From Kitasatospora sp. NBC_00458 (lineage in GTDB: Bacteria; Actinomycetota; Actinomycetes; Streptomycetales; Streptomycetaceae): a stretch of 64,000 bases of DNA. This document shows positions 16,142 through 23,938 of this stretch, piece after piece. Positions within the stretch are counted from its first letter, which is position 1, and each line of letters starts with the position of its first letter. The stretch lies in assembly GCF_036013975.1 (NCBI RefSeq), contig NZ_CP107904.1, positions 2,294,001-2,358,000 on the forward strand, in the 5' to 3' direction. The position numbers and the translations under genes were made by a program. A model generated the notes under the pieces. That model ran no database searches and had not been told where the DNA came from. It saw only the letters and a list, made by a program, of their open reading frames with translations.

Positions 16142-18916
16142 CTAGCAGTCGTCGTCGTGCTTCCTGTTGGTCAGCACGACGGTGACGCAGTCATCGTCGT
16201 CGACCGTGTAGGGGCAGGTCACCGGGTCGCGCGGAAGGTCGTAGCCGGGGGGCGCGACGGTCTCCCGCAGGTAGTACTGGCCCGCGGGCAGGTGCCGGAA
16301 GTCGCACCCGCCGTCCGCCTTGGTGGTGCAGGACGCCCCGGTCCGGGTGTCCGGGTTCGCACCGGACGTCTGCAGGCCGAGGATGCCGTTGGTCTCCTTC
16401 CACAGCTCGAACACCGCGCCGCTCAGCGGCCGGCCCGTCTCGGCGTCCTTCTTGGTGAGGTGGATCGAGCCGTCGGCCGGGGGCTTCGGCGACGGGCAGT
16501 CGCGCGCCGTGATCTGCACGCCCTGCTGCGCGTTCTCCGGCGTCAGGACCAGCGGACCGAACACCGGGTTGGCCGGGAGCTGGTACCCGGGAGGAGCGGC
16601 GGTCTCACGCCAGTAGTAGCCGCCCACCTCGACCGTCCTGGTGCAGAGGCCGTTCGCACCCGTGGTGCACGGCGCGCCGACCTGGGTGTCCGGGTTCACG
16701 CCGGAGGTCTGGAGACCGGGGATGCCGTTGGTCTCCTTCCACAGCTCGAACACCGCGCCGGCGAGCACGGCGCCCGTGTTCGCGTCCTTCTTGAGGACCC
16801 GCACCTCGCCCGTCACCGGGGGCTGCGGCTGGTCGGCGGCGGTGACCTGCACGCCCTGGGCGGCATTGGCCGGCGTCAGGACCAGCGGACCGAACACCGG
16901 ATTCGCCGGAAGCTGGTACCCCGACGGGGCAGCGGTCTCACGCCAGTAATAGGTACCGACCTCGACCGTCCGGGTGCACAGGCCATTCGCACCCGTCGTG
17001 CACGACGTACCGACCTGGGTGTCCGGGTTCACACCCGACGTCTGAAGACCCGGAATCCCGTTGGTCTCCTCCCACAGTTCGAACACACCACCCGCAAGCG
17101 GCGCAGCCGTGTTCGCATCCGTCTTCAGAACCCGCACCTCACCCGTCACCGGCGGCTGCGGCTGGTCGGCAGCGGTGACCTGCACACCCTGGGCGGCATT
17201 GGCCGGCGTCAGGACCAGCGGACCGAACACCGGATTCGCCGGAAGCTGGTACCCCGACGGGGCAGCGGTCTCACGCCAGTAATAGGTACCGACCTCGACC
17301 GTCCGGGTGCACAGACCGTTCGCACCCGTCGTGCACGACGTACCGACCTGGGTGTCCGGGTTCACACCCGACGTCTGAAGACCCGGAATCCCGTTGGTCT
17401 CCTCCCACAGCTCGAACACACCACCCGCAAGCGGCGCAGCCGTGTTCGCATCCGTCTTCAGAACCCGCACCTCACCCGTCACCGGCGGCTGCGGCTGGTC
17501 GGCAGCGGTGACCTGCACACCCGCCGCCGCGTTCTCCGGCGTCAGCACCAGCGGACCGAACACCGGATTCGCGGGCAGTTGGTATCCCGGTGGAGCGGCG
17601 GTCTCACGCCAGTAGTACGTCCCGACCTCGACCGTCCGGGTGCAGAGGCCGTTCGCCCCCGTGGTGCAGGACCCGCCCACCTGGGTGTCCGGGTCCGCGC
17701 CCGACGTCTGCAGGCCGGGAACGCCGTTGGTCTCCTCCCACAGCTCGAAGACGCCACCCGCAAGCGGCGCATCCGTCACCGAGTCCGTCTTCAGGACCCG
17801 CACCTCGCCCGTGACCGGGGTGGTGCCGCAGTCGGGAAGGCTTCCGTTGAAGGGCCAGGCATGGAACTCCTGGCCGCCGCCCCCGGTGGCCAGGCTGGTG
17901 TGGTTGAGCGAGCCGGCCGTGAAGAAGCGGCCGTTGACCCCGGCGAGGGTGACCGTGCTCACCGAGGCCTGCTCGCCGATCAGGAAGCTGCCCTGGAACT
18001 GGCCGGTGCCGGCCAGGCTGACGACGGAGGCGTCGGGGAAGTTCCAGAGCAGGTGGTCGCGGTAGGCGTTGAGCGGGTCGTCGCTGTCGTTGATGCCGCC
18101 GCTGAAGGTGTTCAGGGCCCGGGTGGCCCCGGTCACGTTGACCAGGATCGTGGCGCCCGCGGGGATGTTCGCGAAGACGATGCCCTGCTGGCCGCCGGTC
18201 GGGCCGGTGAGGTCGAAGTCGACGTTGAACACCTGGAGGGCCGAGCTGCCGTCGCCGGTGAACAGGGTCTGCCCGCCCTGGTTCACCGCGGTGCCGGTGG
18301 CGGTGCGGGGCGTGCCGTTGACCCGGGCGTAGCAGTCGGACGCGGAGCTGAGCTGGTCGCGCAGGCCGCTGTAGGGCTGGACGGCGTTGGGGTCGGTGAC
18401 CAGGGTGCCGGTGACCGTGCCGGTGACCGTGCCGGCGTGGCGGACGACACCGCCCTCGGCGACCAGGGTCTGGCCGGGGACGACCGTGATGCTGCCGCCG
18501 GTGGTGAGGAAGTCGGCCCCGTCCGACGGGGGTACGCGGGAGCCGACGCCGGCGATGCCGACGTTGTAGATGGAGCTGACTCCCAGCTCCTTGGCCTGGC
18601 TGAAGTTGTTGAGGACGACGACGCGTCCCTCGGCCTCGGCGGCGCGGCCGGTGACCGAGAAGTCGCCGCCGACGAAGACGTTGACGCCGTTGTCCCGGCC
18701 GGCGAACGGGCCGTTGTTGATCGAGCTCGGGTACGGGTCCGGGCAGTCGCCCGGGACGCAGGGCCCCAGGCCGCCGGGGAGCGGTGCGGCGACGGCTGTG
18801 ACCGCCCCGGGGCCGAGGGCGAGCACCGGGACGAGGGCCGAGATGACGGTACAGGGGATGGCGAGTGCTCCGGCGCGTCTGCGGACGCGGGAGAGCAGCC
18901 GGTTGAAGGAAGCCAT
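16142..18916 (-). CDS. Secreted adhesin: choice-of-anchor-A domain followed by five SpaA/Cna-B-type repeats
   Basis: 924 residues with an extended signal sequence (about 1-43, ending VAAPLPGG). Residues about 55-360 are a choice-of-anchor-A type domain ([35 protein letters not shown]). Then come five repeats of about 111 residues, beginning near 366, 477, 588, 699 and 812, each with VLKTD or TKKD (Lys) and the E-box [12 protein letters not shown], the residues that make intramolecular isopeptide bonds. Repeats 2 and 3 are about 98% identical at DNA level. There is no LPXTG anchor; the end is Asp-rich (NRKHDDDC). Probably a surface or matrix protein. Confidence 0.88.
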   Translation of the reverse strand: MASFNRLLSRVRRRAGALAIPCTVISALVPVLALGPGAVTAVAAPLPGGLGPCVPGDCPDPYPSSINNGPFAGRDNGVNVFVGGDFSVTGRAAEAEGRVVVLNNFSQAKELGVSSIYNVGIAGVGSRVPPSDGADFLTTGGSITVVPGQTLVAEGGVVRHAGTVTGTVTGTLVTDPNAVQPYSGLRDQLSSASDCYARVNGTPRTATGTAVNQGGQTLFTGDGSSALQVFNVDFDLTGPTGGQQGIVFANIPAGATILVNVTGATRALNTFSGGINDSDDPLNAYRDHLLWNFPDASVVSLAGTGQFQGSFLIGEQASVSTVTLAGVNGRFFTAGSLNHTSLATGGGGQEFHAWPFNGSLPDCGTTPVTGEVRVLKTDSVTDAPLAGGVFELWEETNGVPGLQTSGADPDTQVGGSCTTGANGLCTRTVEVGTYYWRETAAPPGYQLPANPVFGPLVLTPENAAAGVQVTAADQPQPPVTGEVRVLKTDANTAAPLAGGVFELWEETNGIPGLQTSGVNPDTQVGTSCTTGANGLCTRTVEVGTYYWRETAAPSGYQLPANPVFGPLVLTPANAAQGVQVTAADQPQPPVTGEVRVLKTDANTAAPLAGGVFELWEETNGIPGLQTSGVNPDTQVGTSCTTGANGLCTRTVEVGTYYWRETAAPSGYQLPANPVFGPLVLTPANAAQGVQVTAADQPQPPVTGEVRVLKKDANTGAVLAGAVFELWKETNGIPGLQTSGVNPDTQVGAPCTTGANGLCTRTVEVGGYYWRETAAPPGYQLPANPVFGPLVLTPENAQQGVQITARDCPSPKPPADGSIHLTKKDAETGRPLSGAVFELWKETNGILGLQTSGANPDTRTGASCTTKADGGCDFRHLPAGQYYLRETVAPPGYDLPRDPVTCPYTVDDDDCVTVVLTNRKHDDDC
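16821..17487 (-). repeat. Near-identical 333-bp tandem repeats inside the adhesin gene
   Basis: Units at roughly 16822-17154 and 17155-17487 match with only about six differences in 333 bp, while the outer units are clearly diverged. For example the CGGATTCGCCGGAAGCTGG stretch recurs exactly 333 bp apart. The unit is 111 codons, so gain or loss keeps the reading frame. A recent duplication or gene conversion is indicated. Confidence 0.85.
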
Positions 18917-19059
18917 AGTCGTAGCGTCCGGCAGCTTGTACGAATCGGGTCACCGGTGGGGTGGCCACCTACGCTGATGCGGTGACCCGGCGTACCCGCT
19001 CAGACCAACCGTCACCCAGGCGGCGGGCAGGGGCACCGGGCACGGGCGGCGGCCACAGC

Positions 19060-19114
19060 GGGCAGGCGGGCAGGCGGGCAGGCGGGCAGGCGGGCAGGCG
19101 GGCAGGCGGGCAGG
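19060..19114. repeat. 8-bp tandem repeat (GGGCAGGC, about 7 copies)
   Basis: Six perfect copies plus a partial one, in the gap between the adhesin gene start and the zinc-finger gene end. It is a simple-sequence tract and copy number may vary between strains. The adhesin promoter must lie to its left. Confidence 0.9.
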
Positions 19115-19167
19115 ATCACCGTCCACGGGGGCGGGCGGCCTCGGGGGGACGGTACGCGCCCGCCCGC

Positions 19168-19419
19168 TCAGGCGGACTCGTCCCAGGGGGAGGGGGCCCG
19201 GTTGCCGGTGCCGTCGCAGGTGCGGCAGATCTCGTCGCGGTAGGCGTGCTTGGCGCCGGTGGCGTCGACCCGGTAGCGCACGTAGACGCCGGTGCCGTCG
19301 CAGAGGAAGCAGTTGCCGCCGCCTCCGCCGACCTCGGTGGTGCCGGTGCCCTGGCAGGTCCGACAGCTGAGGCCGGCGGTGCGGCCGGTGCCCGCGCAGA
19401 TGCGGCAGACCGTGGTCAT
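19168..19419 (-). CDS. Miniature DnaJ-type zinc-finger protein
   Basis: 83 residues with four CxxCxGxG motifs: CRICAGTG, CRTCQGTG, CFLCDGTG and CRTCDGTG. This is the cysteine-rich zinc-binding module of DnaJ, which binds two zinc ions, but without a J-domain or substrate-binding domains. Between motifs 3 and 4 lies YRVDATGAKHAYRDE, a beta-hairpin-like insert. Such stand-alone modules are found in actinobacteria and may bind zinc, unfolded protein or RNA; function not established. Single gene on the minus strand. Confidence 0.85.
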   Translation of the reverse strand: MTTVCRICAGTGRTAGLSCRTCQGTGTTEVGGGGGNCFLCDGTGVYVRYRVDATGAKHAYRDEICRTCDGTGNRAPSPWDESA

Positions 19420-19525
19420 CGTCTTCCTCCCGGGTCGGAACCAAGGTCATGCTAGGCCCTGTCATGGCCCGTAAACCCCGGGCCGTCCGCTTCGGGCCGC
19501 TTTCGCCGGGGCCCCTGGGGCTCGC

Positions 19526-19552
19526 GGGATCCCCGGGGCCGCCGGGGATCCC
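19526..19552. terminator. Hairpin downstream of the ferredoxin-like gene
   Basis: GGGATCCCCGG (19526-19536) and its exact complement (19542-19552) form an 11-bp stem with a 5-nt loop, 30 nt beyond the stop of the minus-strand gene at 19583. It likely ends the ATPase-ferredoxin transcript. Confidence 0.65.
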
Positions 19553-19582
19553 GGGCGGTGCCGGACCCGGCGCGCGGGGCGG

Positions 19583-19993
19583 TCAGCCCGACAGGCCCTC
19601 GCGGACGCGGCGGGAGACCGCGATCTGCTGGAGGTCGAGCATCCCCGGCGGGTCGGCGAGGCCGGGGCCGCCGGCCTGCACCCACTCGGCGATCTCCTCG
19701 ATCATGTCGTCGGCGAGGACCCAGCCCAGCCAGACGGGGCGCCCGCCGGCCGCGCGGCCCTCGCTGGAGGGGCCGACCACCACGACGTTCGAGTGCGCAC
19801 AGGTGTCGAGGCACTTGACGGCCCGGACCCGGCCCGCGTCGCCGACCGCCGTGCGCAGCCGGTCGTACTGGCCGGCGTGGTCTATGCCCGGGTGCTTCTG
19901 CTCCGTGCCGCAGCAGCAGCCCCGGCAGACGGTGACCGTCACGGGGGACGCCGGGCCCTGCTTGCCGGGGCGCTCGCGGTCTCGGCGGCTCAT
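19583..19993 (-). CDS. (2Fe-2S) ferredoxin-like (thioredoxin-fold) protein
   Basis: 136 residues. Cysteine pattern VCRGCCCGTEQKH and VKCLDTCAHSNVVVV matches the thioredoxin-like [2Fe-2S] ferredoxin group that includes the small subunit fold of NADH dehydrogenase NuoE, with four ligand cysteines split as two pairs. No signal peptide. The ATG is 6 nt after the stop of the P-type ATPase gene, so the two are one operon. Its co-expression with a metal exporter suggests protection or sensing of iron-sulfur clusters under metal stress; that link is inferred. Confidence 0.85.
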   Translation of the reverse strand: MSRRDRERPGKQGPASPVTVTVCRGCCCGTEQKHPGIDHAGQYDRLRTAVGDAGRVRAVKCLDTCAHSNVVVVGPSSEGRAAGGRPVWLGWVLADDMIEEIAEWVQAGGPGLADPPGMLDLQQIAVSRRVREGLSG

Positions 19994-19999
19994 CGTGTC

Positions 20000-22000
20000 T
20001 CAGTTCTCCTCTCGGCGCGGGGTCTCGTGGCGCGCCTCGTTGTCCAGGGCCCGCCGCCACGCCCGTTCGCGCAGCAGCCGCAGGCCGTTGAGGCCGACGA
20101 TCACGGTGGAGCCCTCGTGCCCGGCGACGCCGAGCGGCAGTGGCAGCGTACCTGCCAGGTCCCAGACGACCAGGAGGGTGATGAACGCCCCGGCGATCAC
20201 CAGGTTCTGCACCACCAGTCGGCGGGCCCGCCGGGAGAGCGCCACCACGGCCGGGACGGCGGTGAGCTCGTCGCGGACGACGACCGCGTCGGCGGTCTCC
20301 AGGGCGAGGTCCGAGCCGGCCCGGCCCATCGCCACCCCGGTGTGTGCGGCCGCCAGCGCGGGGGCGTCGTTGACGCCGTCGCCGACCATCAGCACCCGGT
20401 GGCCGGCGTCGGCCAGTTCGCGGACGGCCGCGGCCTTCTCCTGGGGCAGCAGTCCGCCCCGGACGCGGGTCAGCCCGACCTGGCGGGCCAGGTGCTCGGC
20501 GGCGCGGGGGTTGTCGCCGGTGAGCAGTACCGGCGGGCGGCCGGTCAGGGCGGTGAGTGCGCGGACGGCGGTGGCGGCGTGTTCGCGGGGGCGGTCGGCG
20601 AGGCCGAGGACGCCGACCGGTTCGCCGTCGCGGAGCACGAGGACGGCGGTGCGGCCGACCGCTTCCAGGGCGGTGACCTCGGGGTGGTCGCGGTAGGGGC
20701 CGGGGGCGCCGACGGCGACGACCGCGCCGTCCACCACCGCGCGGACGCCGACGCCCGGGGTGGCGGTGAAGTCGGTGGCCGTCGGGACGGTGATGCCGCG
20801 TTCGCGGGCGGCGGCGACGACGGCGCGGGCGAGCGGGTGCTCGCTGGGGTGTTCGGCGGCGGCGGCGAGCCCCAGCAGTTCGAGGCCGGTGAGGCCGCCG
20901 GTCGGGCGGAGGTCGGTGACCCGGGGCGTGCCCTCGGTGAGGGTGCCGGTCTTGTCCAGGGCGACGGCGTCGGTCCGGCCGAGCCGTTCCATCACGACCG
21001 CCGACTTGACCAGCACGCCGTGCCGTCCGGCGTTGGCGATGGCGGAGAGCAGCGGCGGCATGGTGGCGAGGACCACGGCGCAGGGCGAGGCGACGATCAT
21101 GAAGGTCATGGCGCGCAGCAGGGTGCCGGACAGGTCGGCCCCGAGGGCGAGCGGGACGGCGAAGAGCAGCAGGGTGGCGGCCACCAGGCCGACGGCGTAG
21201 CGCTGTTCGACCTTCTCGACGAAGAGCTGGGTGGGGGCCTTGGTCTCGGAGGCCTCGGCGACCATGGCGACGATCCGGGCGATCACGGTGTCGGCGGCGT
21301 CCCGTTCGACGCGGATGCGCAGTGTGCCGGCGCCGTTGAGGGTGCCCGCGTAGACCTCGTCGCCGGCGGTCTTGGGGGCGGGGAGCGGTTCGCCGGTGAT
21401 GGTGGCCTGGTCGACGTCGCTCCTGCCGTCGAGGACGCGGCCGTCGGCGCCGATCCGCTCGCCGGGGCGGACCAGCACGGTGTCGCCGACGGCGAGTTCG
21501 GTGGTGGGGACGGTCTCCTCGGTGCCCGTCGGACCGGTGCCGGTGCCGGTGCCGTCCTCGCGGAGCCGGGTGGCGGTGGCGGGGGCGAGGTCGAGCAGGC
21601 CGCGGACGGAGTCGGCGGTGCGGGCGGTGGCCAGGGCCTCCAGGGCGCCGCTGGTCGCGAAGATCACGATCAGCAGGGCGCCGTCCGCGACCTGCCCGAT
21701 GGCGGCGGCGCCGAGGGCGGCGACCACCATCAGCAGGTCGACGTCGAGGGTCCGTTGGCGCAGTGCCCGCAGTCCGGCCAGGGCCGGCTCCCATCCGCCG
21801 GCCAGGTACGCGGCGGCGTAGAGGGTGCCGGACGCCCAGCCGGGGCCGCCGGGCAGCTGGACGGCGAGTGCGGTCAGGAAGGCCACCAGGGCGGCGGCGG
21901 CCCAGCGCGTCTCCGGCAGGGCGAGCGCCCGGGTGCGGTGGGGCTGCGGTACGGCGGGCGGGGCGGGCGCGGGCGGCCGGGCGAGCACGGTGGCGGACAT
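20000..22000 (-). CDS. P1B-4-type heavy-metal P-type ATPase (Co/Fe/Ni/Zn exporter)
   Basis: 666 residues from the ATG at 21998-22000; an earlier in-frame ATG at 22030 lies inside the operator and is unlikely. The protein has no N-terminal metal-binding domain. Key motifs: ITGEP (about 200), SPC in the membrane (about 305; IVASPCAVV), DKTGTLTEG (about 346), GDGVNDAPALA (about 540) and GHEGSTVIVGLNGLRLL near the end. SPC together with HEGST is the signature of the P1B-4 subgroup (CoaT, CtpD, CtpJ), which exports Co, Fe or Ni rather than Cu. Divergent SmtB/NmtR-like sensor shares its operator. The ferredoxin-like gene follows. Confidence 0.93.
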   Translation of the reverse strand: MSATVLARPPAPAPPAVPQPHRTRALALPETRWAAAALVAFLTALAVQLPGGPGWASGTLYAAAYLAGGWEPALAGLRALRQRTLDVDLLMVVAALGAAAIGQVADGALLIVIFATSGALEALATARTADSVRGLLDLAPATATRLREDGTGTGTGPTGTEETVPTTELAVGDTVLVRPGERIGADGRVLDGRSDVDQATITGEPLPAPKTAGDEVYAGTLNGAGTLRIRVERDAADTVIARIVAMVAEASETKAPTQLFVEKVEQRYAVGLVAATLLLFAVPLALGADLSGTLLRAMTFMIVASPCAVVLATMPPLLSAIANAGRHGVLVKSAVVMERLGRTDAVALDKTGTLTEGTPRVTDLRPTGGLTGLELLGLAAAAEHPSEHPLARAVVAAARERGITVPTATDFTATPGVGVRAVVDGAVVAVGAPGPYRDHPEVTALEAVGRTAVLVLRDGEPVGVLGLADRPREHAATAVRALTALTGRPPVLLTGDNPRAAEHLARQVGLTRVRGGLLPQEKAAAVRELADAGHRVLMVGDGVNDAPALAAAHTGVAMGRAGSDLALETADAVVVRDELTAVPAVVALSRRARRLVVQNLVIAGAFITLLVVWDLAGTLPLPLGVAGHEGSTVIVGLNGLRLLRERAWRRALDNEARHETPRREEN

Positions 22001-22016
22001 GGGCGTCACGATACAG

Positions 22017-22044
22017 GAACACATGAACACACCTTCATGTGTTC
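22017..22044. promoter_or_regulatory. Shared operator for the metal-sensing ArsR repressor
   Basis: AACACATGAA (22018-22027) and TTCATGTGTT (22034-22043) form a perfect 10-bp inverted repeat, 11 bp with the flanking G/C, around CACACC. It lies just before the ATPase start and about 50 bp before the repressor gene. TGAA...TTCA inverted repeats are the usual target of SmtB/ArsR-family sensors. Confidence 0.8.
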
Positions 22045-22079
22045 ATATGGACGGCCGCCCGGGCCTGGGACCGGCCCCG

Positions 22080-22085
22080 TAGGAT
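22080..22085 (+). promoter_or_regulatory. -10 element TAGGAT of the metal-sensor gene
   Basis: TAGGAT ends 6 nt before the ATG at 22092, with no ribosome binding site between, which fits leaderless transcription starting at or near the A of the start codon. The operator lies upstream of this element. Confidence 0.55.
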
Positions 22086-22091
22086 TCCCCC

Positions 22092-22442
22092 ATGGGACAC
22101 TCAGCCGCCGAGCACGCCGTGCCGAAGATGCGCCTGGACGCGTCCAACGCGGCCAAGGTGGCCAGTACGCTCCAGGCCCTCGCCACCCCCTCGCGCCTGC
22201 TGATACTCGCCCAGCTCCGCGAGGGCCCGCGGGCCGCCACCGAACTCGCCGACGCCGTCGGCATGGAGCAGTCCGCCTGCTCCCACCAGCTCCGACTGCT
22301 CCGCAACCTCGGCCTGGTGGTCGGCGAACGGCGCGGCCGCTCGGTCGTCTACTCGCTCCACGACGACCACGTCGCCGCCCTCCTCGACCAGGCCGTCTAC
22401 CACGTCGACCACCTCCGCCTCGGCCTCACCGACGAGGGCTGA
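22092..22442 (+). CDS. SmtB/NmtR/CzrA-like metal-sensing repressor (ArsR family)
   Basis: 116 residues. Winged helix is seen in LATPSRLLILAQLREGPRAA, then EQSACSHQLRLLRNLGLV and the wing GRSVVYSL. The last helix carries DDHVAALLDQAVYHVDH, which fits D-x-H-x10-H-x2-H, the alpha5 metal site of CzrA (Zn/Co) and NmtR (Ni/Co). No CxC alpha3 site. Metal binding should release it from the palindrome at 22017-22044 and switch on the divergent P1B-4 ATPase. The NmtR-CtpJ pair of mycobacteria is the closest known arrangement. Confidence 0.9.
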   Translation: MGHSAAEHAVPKMRLDASNAAKVASTLQALATPSRLLILAQLREGPRAATELADAVGMEQSACSHQLRLLRNLGLVVGERRGRSVVYSLHDDHVAALLDQAVYHVDHLRLGLTDEG

Positions 22443-22514
22443 CGGGGGCTGACGGGGGGCCGCGGGGGCTGAGGCCCCGGCGCCGAGGACGCGGCGGACA
22501 CCGCGGCGGCGGCC

Positions 22515-22886
22515 TCAGCGCACCTCGTCCCCGGCCGCGCGGTCCTGGGCGTCCAGGACGGCTTCGCCGTGCCTCGCACCCCAGTCGCCCAGGGTCTCCA
22601 GGGCCGGCAGGAGGGTGCGGCCGAGCGGGGTGAGCCCGTACTCGACCCGGGGCGGGGACCCGGGGTGGCTGCACCGCTCCACCAGGCCGTTGTGTTCGAG
22701 GCGGCGCAGGTTCTCGGTCAGCACCTTGGCGCTGATCCCGCCGATCCGGGCGCGCAGCACGCCGGGGCGCTGCGGGGCGTCGCGCAGCGCCCAGAGCAGC
22801 ACCGGGCTCCAGGTGTTGGCGAGCAGGTCGAAGGCCGCCCGGGCCCGGCAGTCGGCCAGATAGGTCCCGCCCGGATTCTCGTCCAT
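22515..22886 (-). CDS. HxlR-family transcriptional regulator
   Basis: 123 residues with GTYLADCRARAAFDLLANTW, SPVLLWALRDAPQRPGVLRA, the helix GISAKVLTENLRRLEHNGLV and the wing RVEYGLTPLGRTLLPAL. The single Cys13 in the N-terminal helix is a feature of redox or aldehyde-sensing HxlR proteins (YodB, HypR, HxlR), and may sense electrophiles. Divergent from the NADPH-dependent reductase at 22989, a common pairing in which the regulator represses the oxidoreductase. Confidence 0.9.
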   Translation of the reverse strand: MDENPGGTYLADCRARAAFDLLANTWSPVLLWALRDAPQRPGVLRARIGGISAKVLTENLRRLEHNGLVERCSHPGSPPRVEYGLTPLGRTLLPALETLGDWGARHGEAVLDAQDRAAGDEVR

Positions 22887-22988
22887 CGCTCCCCCGCAGG
22901 TCGTCGGTCACGCACCGATCGGTAACCGGCGGCGCTCCTAGTGTCATCCCGAACGGGCCGAACGGGCCTGCACGGGAAGGGCATGCGC

Positions 22989-23645
22989 ATGAGGATCGGC
23001 ATCATCGGCGCGGGGAACATGGCGCGCGCGCTCGGCGGGCAGTGGGCCCGTGCCGGGCACGAGGTGGCGTTCGGCGCCCGGGACGCCGCACGGGCGGCCG
23101 AGGCGGCGGAACTGGCCGGCCACGGGGCGCGCGCGGTCCAGGGCCCCGTCCAGGCGGCCGGGTTCGGCGAGGTGCTGCTGCTCGCCGTTCCGGCCGGTGT
23201 GGTGGAGCAGGTGGTCACGGCGGTGGCCCCGCCGACCGGGCAGGTGCTGGTCGACTGCACCAACCCGCTCGCCCCCGGCCCCCACGGACCCGCCCTCACC
23301 ACCGCCGGGGGCCCGTCGATGGCCGAGCGGATCGCCGCCGCCGCGCCCGGCACCCATGTGGTGAAGGCGTTCAACACCTGCCACGAGAGCGTCTGGCGGC
23401 TCACCCCGCCGGTGTTCGAGGGCCGCCCGCTCACCGTGCCGCTCTGCGGGGACGACCCCGGGGCCCTCGCCCTGGTCGCCCGTCTCACCGCCGACCTCGG
23501 CGCGACGCCGGTGACGGCCGGGCCGCTGGCCCGCACCGGGCTGCTGGAGGCGGCGACCGCGTTCGCCATCGGGCTCTGGTTCGCCGGCCACGACGCGCGG
23601 GGCGTCCTTCCGCCCCGGCTGTACTCGGGGGCACCGGCCGCCTGA
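22989..23645 (+). CDS. NADPH-dependent F420 reductase-like / NAD(P)-binding oxidoreductase
   Basis: 218 residues starting MRIGIIGAGNMARALGGQW, a Rossmann fold with GxGNMxxA. Later landmarks are ILLAVP-like VLLLAVPAGVV, VLVDCTNPLAPG, THVVKAFNTCHESVW, and PLCGDDPGALALVARLTADLG, the order seen in proteins annotated as NADPH-dependent F420 reductase. ATG at 22989 has GGAAGGG in front; an ATG at 22983 is an alternative. True F420 binding cannot be claimed; the group also contains general NAD(P)H reductases. Controlled, by position, by the divergent HxlR regulator. Confidence 0.82.
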   Translation: MRIGIIGAGNMARALGGQWARAGHEVAFGARDAARAAEAAELAGHGARAVQGPVQAAGFGEVLLLAVPAGVVEQVVTAVAPPTGQVLVDCTNPLAPGPHGPALTTAGGPSMAERIAAAAPGTHVVKAFNTCHESVWRLTPPVFEGRPLTVPLCGDDPGALALVARLTADLGATPVTAGPLARTGLLEAATAFAIGLWFAGHDARGVLPPRLYSGAPAA

Positions 23646-23887
23646 GCGGGCGGGCCGCGGGTCCGGGCCGGGGACGGCGCGGGTCCGGGCCGGGGACGGG
23701 GCCGAACAGGGGACGGCCCCGCCCCCGGCCCCCGCACCCCCGGCCCCCGCGCCGACCCCCGGACCCACCTCACCCCGGGCACACCCCCGCCGGCCGGGCC
23801 GGGCCACCCGGGGCGCGCCGCCCGGATCCCGCTCCGGGCCCGGCGGGCGGCACCGCCCGCCCGGCCCGCCGGCCCCCGTCGCCGGCC

Positions 23888-23938
23888 AGGGCGCGTCGGC
23901 GAAGGCCCTGGTCCGACGCGACTTTGCCGACACGCCCT
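23888..23938. repeat. Extragenic hairpin related to the 9.8-kb repeat
   Basis: Arms 23888-23904 and 23922-23938 pair over 17 bp with one mismatch and one G-T. The stretch CCTGGTCCGACG(C/G)GACTTTGC at 23907-23927 recurs with one change at 9829-9849. It abuts the stop of the FAD dehydrogenase and lies between convergent genes, so it probably acts as a terminator. Confidence 0.65.

Noticed and set aside
16157..18985. 942-codon plus-strand frame opposite the adhesin
   Set aside because: Arg/Gly-rich shadow with no family resemblance; the minus-strand frame carries a signal peptide and SpaA repeats.
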